Assembly (NCBI RefSeq): GCF_001442615.1
Contig: NZ_LMXN01000016.1
Span: 89,059 to 153,058 of the forward strand
DNA from: Algoriphagus resistens
GTDB taxonomy: Bacteria > Bacteroidota > Bacteroidia > Cytophagales > Cyclobacteriaceae
Direction of reading: 5' to 3'
Length of the DNA stretch: 64,000 nucleotides
The notes under the pieces were generated by a model. The model was not told where the DNA came from, ran no database searches, and was given only the letters and a program-made list of their open reading frames with translations. Numbering within the stretch: the first letter of the stretch is position 1; the number at the start of each line of letters is the position of its first letter. Below, in pieces: positions 59,269 through 64,000 of the stretch. Position numbers and translations under genes: made by a program.

Positions 59269-59980
59269 GTGTCTCGTGCATGTCTACCAACTAGGTGGTG
59301 GAAGTCCACTGTGGGGGAATCGCCAATCACTAGCCAAGAGCAAGGGTGTTCAGCGCGAGGTGGAATATGAAGGAAGCCGGCGGTAGAACTCTGCGCCGAG
59401 GAACAGGAACCTTATCAGGCATATCTGATGGGATGAGACTGCAGCTCAAGTCAAAGTCCAATGATTACGTGGATATTAGAGTGTAAATGAGGGGGGATAT
59501 GGAGTGAAAGTAGATTGTCTTACCGCGGGAGATCTCATGGACGTGTGGAAAAGTAGTATGAAACACGGAGTAAACCTTCATAAGGGTTTAACAGACGCCA
59601 TAGTACCCGGATACGACAGAGCCGGGGAAGGCTGAACCTTTAGGTGCGAGAAGTGAATGGATATTACCGGATGAAAAATAGATTGCAGAAAATCTTCGAG
59701 GAAAAGACGTTCCCACAGAAGAATAGGAGGGAATCCGAAGACTATCTGGGTGGGCGGACTTTCATGTGGATAGCTGAAAAGAACCTCACAGAGAATGACC
59801 GATTGGGATGTGGACTGATGGAGTTTATTCTATCATATGGGAACCTGAATGCCACCTACCTACAGGTTAGGCGGACAAGGGGGCGGGAGGTGTTTGACAA
59901 GATGGAAGTCGAATCCATCAAGGATTATCTTATTGCAAACAAGGATGAACTGACAATGTTCATACTGCGGGGACAGTGAG
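59269..59980 (+). mobile_element. Group II intron remnant (5' part with truncated maturase)
   Basis: From GTGTCTCGTGCATG the sequence follows Bacteroidota group II introns as I know them: GCCAAGAGCAAGGGTGT, GCGCGAGGTGGAAT, GAAGGAAGCCGGCGG, GAAGTCCAATG-like tracts, GGGAGATCTCATGGACGTG and GGCTGAACCTTTAGGTGCGA before the maturase start. The maturase ends after 111 codons and I find no domain V or VI motif before the next gene, so it cannot splice or move. The right boundary is uncertain. Confidence 0.8.
59644..59979 (+). pseudogene. Truncated group II intron maturase/reverse transcriptase
   Basis: 111 codons matching only the first part of a LtrA-type protein: LMEFILSYGNLNATYLQVRR, then KMEVESIKDYLIANKDEL, FILRGQ and a stop, just where the segment leading into the reverse transcriptase core should follow. 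The catalytic YADD region, maturase domain and endonuclease are absent. Confidence 0.75.
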
Positions 59981-60057
59981 GACAGATAGGGATTTTTCCC
60001 TATCTTCCTCGATTCTACATGATTAAAGTGTATTTTGGACATCCAAATTAAGCCGCC

Positions 60058-62397
60058 TTGAATAGAGAATTGCGCCTAGCTCTTTCATTTTTTTTTCTTG
60101 CTTTCCCATTTTTTGTAAAAGGGCAAGTGGGGTTCCCTTATTGTGAGTCTTTTTCAGATGGAAATACTCAGGCCACCACTGTGTTTGGAGGCACTGCCAA
60201 ACTAGTTGATGGTGCACTGCGGCTGACAGAAGCTGAGACAAATCAGAATGGATATGTATATATAGATGTGCCTTTTTCATCTGCCTATGGCGTGAAGGCA
60301 TCATTTGAATATTTCATGTACGGGGGAAGCGGGGCAGATGGGCTCACCGTATTTTTGTTTGATTCAGAAACCCGGAATTTTCAGCCCGGGGGATTTGGAG
60401 GCTCATTGGGCTACGCCCAAAAAGATGACGTGCCAGGTCTGACAGGTGCATATTTAGGATTAGGTTTTGACTCTTTTGGGAATTTCAGCAATTCCAATGA
60501 AAATAGAAATGGCGGATTTCTAGGTGGGAGTACTGCACGTTTTCCAAATAGCATCATACTACGACGAGGTGGTATCGGATTCAACGGCTATGATTTTGTG
60601 AATGGAAAAATAACATTTGATCCTCCCCCGGGGAATGCCAATATTGCCTTGGATGTGGAATTTCAATTTCCATTGAGTTCTGGTGGATTTGGTACCACTC
60701 GGGTGGAAGATCTGAATCAGCCGGGATATAGAAAAGTTTTTCTAGAGCTTGAGCCACATCCAAATGGCGTGGGCTATTTAGTAAAGCTTGAAATGGTCGT
60801 CACCACGGTCCAGAATGAACCTCGAACAATCACCATTCTCGCGGGTACAGCTTTTACTTTTGAAGCTCCAAAAAATCTAAAAATTGGTTTTGCAGCTTCC
60901 ACTGGCGGTGAGACAAATATTCATGAGATTAAGAATCTGTTATTGGAAGTTTCCAACCAAGAAGGGTTGCTAAATCCCCAAGGAGTTGATTTTTCTGATA
61001 TCGTTTCGTGCGAAGGACAGGAAAATCAATACTTTATCACAGACGAGGAAGTAGTTCTGCCTAATGAAAACAGCGAAATTCGTTGTTTGCAATTTTACCG
61101 TTCCTTAGAAGAGGTTGAGGAGGAAACTGGAGATTTGTGTGCACAGGGTAAGTGTAAGGAAGATACCAGAGAGCTGATTTTACCAGAGGGGACTTTGAGA
61201 GCGGGGGAAAGTGGTGGGGATTATACTTTTTTTCCTAACGAAGGATTTGCTGGGCAAAGTGTTACAGTCTATTATACCATTACAGATACTTACGGCAAAA
61301 GTTCTACGGGAAATGCCATGACCTTGAAAATCCACGAATCTCCAGAGCCAGTTAATATTTATGTAGAAGGTCTTCCGGATCTTGTAGATGAAGTGAAATT
61401 GTGTGGAGGCGAAACTGTGGACCTTATTTCCGTTGGAAATGATAGTTACGGGCGTTATGAGTGGTATAAGGATGATGTGCTCATTGATGGAGCGGAATCA
61501 ATGAAATACACGGTGCATGATGCTGGTGAATACTCGGTAAAAGCCTATAATAGGAATTGTCCGGCTATTTCCAATTCGATTTTGGTGAGTTTTCCTGAGT
61601 TTCCAGAATTTGAATTCGTATCTCCAATAATAAGTTGTACGCCTGGGGAGTCAGTAGATGTGACTCTTGGTATTGTCAACTATGACCCTGTTACGTATGA
61701 TTATAAGCTTTTTGGCAAGGGGCAAACATATTTAGACGATGAAATGAAAGAAGTTTTTCTTTCCGGTGAGTATTCCTTGCAGGTTAAACATGCAGACCTG
61801 GATTGCTACTCCTCACCCGAGCCATTGCAAATTAGTATTCCTGAAGAAGGGCTTGTTGCTGATTTTGAATTTGAAATTCAGGGAACCGGGGTGAAAGGGG
61901 AGGAAGACGGAGGCTTTTTTCCAGATGATATTTTTCAGTTTACGGATAGGTCCTCACGCGATGCTGTAAGTTGGAATTGGGATCTAGGCGATGGTTCGGT
62001 CTCCAATGAGAAAAACCCGAGCCATGTTTATGGTAAAAAAGGAGACTTTGATGTGACACTTATAGTTACTAACGAATTTGGATGCAAAACCACTGTGATT
62101 AAAACCGTTTCGATTTTACGGAGCTATAGATTGATGTTCCCAACTGGCTTTACACCTTTAGCTAGTGAGAACCGATTTTTCGTCCCAAAATCAAAGGGTT
62201 TGGTTTCAGGAGAGTTATTGATTTTTAATACGTGGGGAGATCTCATTTTCCAAACCGATGATTTAATGACTCAGGGCTGGGATGGTAAATTGGAAGGAAA
62301 GCTGCTAAATGCCGGTATTTATGTTTACAGATATAACGGTTTAGCTACTGATGGAGAGAATGTGACCAAGACTGGTAAATTTAAACTGATCAGATGA
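60058..62397 (+). CDS. T9SS type-B sorted protein with lectin-like and PKD domains (TTG start)
   Basis: A 779-residue exported protein. The start must be TTG 60058: an in-frame TAA lies at 60049-60051 and the next Met is beyond residue 80, while TTG gives a good signal peptide (LALSFFFLAFPFFVKG). Residues about 22-300 resemble an L-type lectin domain (YGGSGADGLTVFLFDSE, AYLGLGFDSFGNFSN). Ig-like segments follow, a PKD domain (SWNWDLGDGSVSNEKNPSHVY) lies near 640-690, and the end has the type-B sorting domain (FNTWGDLIF, GWDG, GIYVYRY). The PorP/SprF gene overlaps its stop by four bases and likely helps its export or attachment. Confidence 0.88.
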   Translation: MNRELRLALSFFFLAFPFFVKGQVGFPYCESFSDGNTQATTVFGGTAKLVDGALRLTEAETNQNGYVYIDVPFSSAYGVKASFEYFMYGGSGADGLTVFLFDSETRNFQPGGFGGSLGYAQKDDVPGLTGAYLGLGFDSFGNFSNSNENRNGGFLGGSTARFPNSIILRRGGIGFNGYDFVNGKITFDPPPGNANIALDVEFQFPLSSGGFGTTRVEDLNQPGYRKVFLELEPHPNGVGYLVKLEMVVTTVQNEPRTITILAGTAFTFEAPKNLKIGFAASTGGETNIHEIKNLLLEVSNQEGLLNPQGVDFSDIVSCEGQENQYFITDEEVVLPNENSEIRCLQFYRSLEEVEEETGDLCAQGKCKEDTRELILPEGTLRAGESGGDYTFFPNEGFAGQSVTVYYTITDTYGKSSTGNAMTLKIHESPEPVNIYVEGLPDLVDEVKLCGGETVDLISVGNDSYGRYEWYKDDVLIDGAESMKYTVHDAGEYSVKAYNRNCPAISNSILVSFPEFPEFEFVSPIISCTPGESVDVTLGIVNYDPVTYDYKLFGKGQTYLDDEMKEVFLSGEYSLQVKHADLDCYSSPEPLQISIPEEGLVADFEFEIQGTGVKGEEDGGFFPDDIFQFTDRSSRDAVSWNWDLGDGSVSNEKNPSHVYGKKGDFDVTLIVTNEFGCKTTVIKTVSILRSYRLMFPTGFTPLASENRFFVPKSKGLVSGELLIFNTWGDLIFQTDDLMTQGWDGKLEGKLLNAGIYVYRYNGLATDGENVTKTGKFKLIR

Positions 62398-63416
62398 TGC
62401 GGATTTGCCTGATTTTTATTGTTGTCCTTCTCTCAATTTTAGAGGCTTTCAGCCAAGATATTCAGTATTCCCAATTTTATGCTAATCCTTTTTATCTAAA
62501 TCCTGCTTTGGCGGGGAGTACCGGGCTTACGAGGGTAGGAGTTAACTTTCGAAATCAGTGGCCTGCATTGGATCAAAGCTTTATTGCTTATACTGCTTAT
62601 GCTGATCATTTTTCAACAAAATATAATTCCGGATTTGGAATAGTAATTTCAGGAGCCAAAGAATCCTTTACCCAAAGTACTGCTTCTGAAATAGGGTTGG
62701 TATATAGCTATAGATTACGAGTTGGGGAAAAGCGTTTCCTTCATATGGGAGCACAGGGAAGTTTTTTATCGAGAGATGTACTTTTTGACCGGGTGATTTT
62801 GGGGACACAATTAGATATAGATAAAGGAGTAATAGTTGGGGAGCCGGGGGTGGGCTTCACCGGTGACAGTCAAGTGAGGGCAGCTGATCTGAATACAGGG
62901 CTCTTATATTATGAAGACATGTTTTGGTTTGGGGTTTCGGTTTTTCATTTGTTGGAGCCTCAGATTAGCTATTTGGAAATTAATTCAAACAGACTGCCGG
63001 TCAAATATTCTTTTCAGGGAGGAGTGAGATTTAAGCTAGCACCGGGAAATATCAATGATTACTTCAATAATACCGACCAGGAAAGGTCGCTTGCTTTTGC
63101 CTTTAATTATAAATCGCAGGGAGCTTTTGATCAACTTGATCTAGGTGCAGAGTTTTTTTTCGAACCTCTGATCCTGGGTTTATGGTATCGAGGTCTTCCC
63201 ACCAAGTATAATTTGCCCAATAATGAATCTTTAATTGGGTTAATCGGGGTCGAGTTGGATTCAGGTTTGGACTTTGGGTACAGCTATGATTATACCATTT
63301 CTAGGTTGGGGTTGTGGGCGTCGGGCGGGGCTCACGAAGTTTCCGTTAGGTATGTTTTTTCTTCTCATGACCCCCGCAAAAAGTATTATCCACCACTTCC
63401 TACATTTAGATATTAG
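62394..63416 (+). CDS. PorP/SprF family T9SS outer-membrane protein
   Basis: A 340-residue barrel protein. After the signal (IFIVVLLSILEAFSQ) comes the family signature DIQYSQFYANPFYLNPALAGS and later VGVNFRNQWPAL; the remaining barrel strands end in VSVRYVFSS. PorP/SprF proteins are type IX partners that assist or anchor type-B sorted surface proteins such as SprB. It overlaps the gene of such a protein by four bases (ATGATG start within TGATG), a common paired layout. Confidence 0.93.
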   Translation: MMRICLIFIVVLLSILEAFSQDIQYSQFYANPFYLNPALAGSTGLTRVGVNFRNQWPALDQSFIAYTAYADHFSTKYNSGFGIVISGAKESFTQSTASEIGLVYSYRLRVGEKRFLHMGAQGSFLSRDVLFDRVILGTQLDIDKGVIVGEPGVGFTGDSQVRAADLNTGLLYYEDMFWFGVSVFHLLEPQISYLEINSNRLPVKYSFQGGVRFKLAPGNINDYFNNTDQERSLAFAFNYKSQGAFDQLDLGAEFFFEPLILGLWYRGLPTKYNLPNNESLIGLIGVELDSGLDFGYSYDYTISRLGLWASGGAHEVSVRYVFSSHDPRKKYYPPLPTFRY

Positions 63417-63585
63417 AGAAATGCCATCTTTATCAGAATAATATTTTGCTAAAGGTGATTTTATTGAAATGTGTTGTTGGTAGGAGCATAGTTAGCACCT
63501 AAGAATTAGAATAATCTTCTTTACATATTTTTCTCTATTGTACTCAGGTAGTTATGGGAAATGACTAATTATTTTCAAGCCACTC

Positions 63586-63616
63586 CTTGCTGTTTCATTA
63601 AAAGTCCTGATATTTG
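63586..63616 (+). promoter_or_regulatory. Putative rRNA promoter P0 (weak)
   Basis: TTG (63586-63588), a 20-bp spacer, and GATATTTG (63609-63616), one base off TAnnTTTG. The downstream TTTGCACTCCC is the same as at P2. Confidence 0.4.
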
Positions 63617-63699
63617 CACTCCCAAACGACGCAGACGGTGTTGCGGGAACGGGAGGGAAACCTCCAAAGAAGTATTGAAAGGAATTAATTTTGCTTAGG

Positions 63700-63731
63700 T
63701 TTGTGGAAGTCAGCAATGCTGCCTACCTTTG
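63700..63731 (+). promoter_or_regulatory. Putative rRNA promoter P1
   Basis: TTTG at 63700-63703, a 20-bp spacer and TACCTTTG at 63724-63731: an exact match to the Bacteroidota consensus. Confidence 0.65.
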
Positions 63732-63809
63732 CGGACCTGTCTGAGGATGGGGTAAAGGCAGAGGGGTTAAGCTTCTGAAAAACTTTACAAATTAATTTCA
63801 CAAAGGTTG

Positions 63810-63839
63810 TTGCGGGATAAAAAATAACGCTTACCTTTG
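63810..63839 (+). promoter_or_regulatory. Putative rRNA promoter P2
   Basis: TTG at 63810-63812, a 19-bp spacer and TACCTTTG at 63832-63839, followed by CACTCCC. It is the nearest promoter to the expected rRNA genes. Confidence 0.68.
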
Positions 63840-64000
63840 CACTCCCTTCAGCAAGGAAGGGAAAAAACGGGGCAGAAATCGGAAGGTTGAAGCAGCTGTC
63901 AAGGGTCACAAACGGGTGGCACTAAGTTCTTTGAAGTGATGTAAGACGAAAAAAAATAGTAACCTGAGAACAGACAGGGAGACGTCCATGGGATTTGCTG
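63840..64000 (+). other. Probable leader of an rRNA operon (structural genes beyond the window)
   Basis: The last 160 bases have no protein gene and carry TTCTTTGA (63927-63934), the boxA-like sequence usually found in the leaders of Bacteroidota 16S rRNA operons, downstream of three tandem strong-consensus promoters. The 16S gene itself is not in view, so this is an inference from the promoters and leader. Confidence 0.6.

Noticed and set aside
59985..60004. Terminator after the intron remnant
   Set aside because: GATAGGGA-TTTT-TCCCTATC is a perfect hairpin but is followed only by TTCC, so termination is doubtful; it was also considered as intron domain V and lacks that sequence.
63685..63909. 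74-codon frame on the minus strand
   Set aside because: It lies over the tandem promoters and leader of the putative rRNA operon and has no family resemblance.

Overview
The window looks like a chromosome segment of a Bacteroidota bacterium, most likely a member of the Cyclobacteriaceae close to Algoriphagus; the genus is an inference. The evidence is a SusC/SusD pair, type IX secretion (T9SS) type-B sorting proteins with a PorP/SprF partner, several DUF4221-type lipoproteins, promoters of the Bacteroidota form TTTG-N19..21-TAnnTTTG, and few Shine-Dalgarno sites. Most genes are ordinary housekeeping or surface genes.

Layout, 0-20 kb: a pair of YeeE/YedE sulfur transporters (first one cut by the window edge), an MFS transporter overlapping an acyl-ACP thioesterase, and a TsdA-like dihaem cytochrome overlapping an outer-membrane porin. 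Next comes a cold-adaptation operon (fatty-acid desaturase, DEAD-box helicase, small basic protein, cold-shock protein) behind a long leader. It is followed by D-lactate dehydrogenase with a DUF4221 lipoprotein, a Dabb lipoprotein, an MsrA-MsrB fusion, an SGNH hydrolase, a DUF4407 protein, a DUF6364/PIN toxin-antitoxin pair, a DUF5995 protein behind tandem 92-bp repeats, a VIT1/CCC1 transporter and an M19 dipeptidase.

20-40 kb: a 988-residue T9SS surface protein, a FkbM methyltransferase plus glycosyltransferase, leuS, an M20 amidohydrolase, a GNAT acetyltransferase, queE, a PorE-like OmpA protein, and a SusC-SusD-DUF1735 nutrient uptake operon. 40-50 kb: a small beta-barrel protein, a scar where a truncated beta-lactamase-like gene runs into the LytTR half of a response regulator, an RND efflux operon, queD and lpxB. 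50-64 kb: tig-clpP-clpX, tRNA-Leu(UAG), rel/spoT, a Fur-family regulator and a STAS protein separated by another copy of the dispersed repeat, a decayed DUF4221 lipoprotein, purA, a group II intron remnant just behind the purA terminator, a second T9SS surface protein with its PorP/SprF partner, and three tandem promoters that appear to belong to an rRNA operon beginning beyond the right edge.

The least explained structure is the dispersed repeat at 17.6-17.9 kb and 56.8 kb. Its units begin at an ATGA and end on the ATGA start of the next unit or gene, carry a hairpin whose bases covary between copies, and keep one short reading frame (core H-T-G-M-I, then R-F-H in the intact copies) open into the downstream start codon. 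The cold-adaptation operon is the second: its desaturase has no ATG, GTG or TTG start and appears to begin at an ATT codon behind a structured leader.
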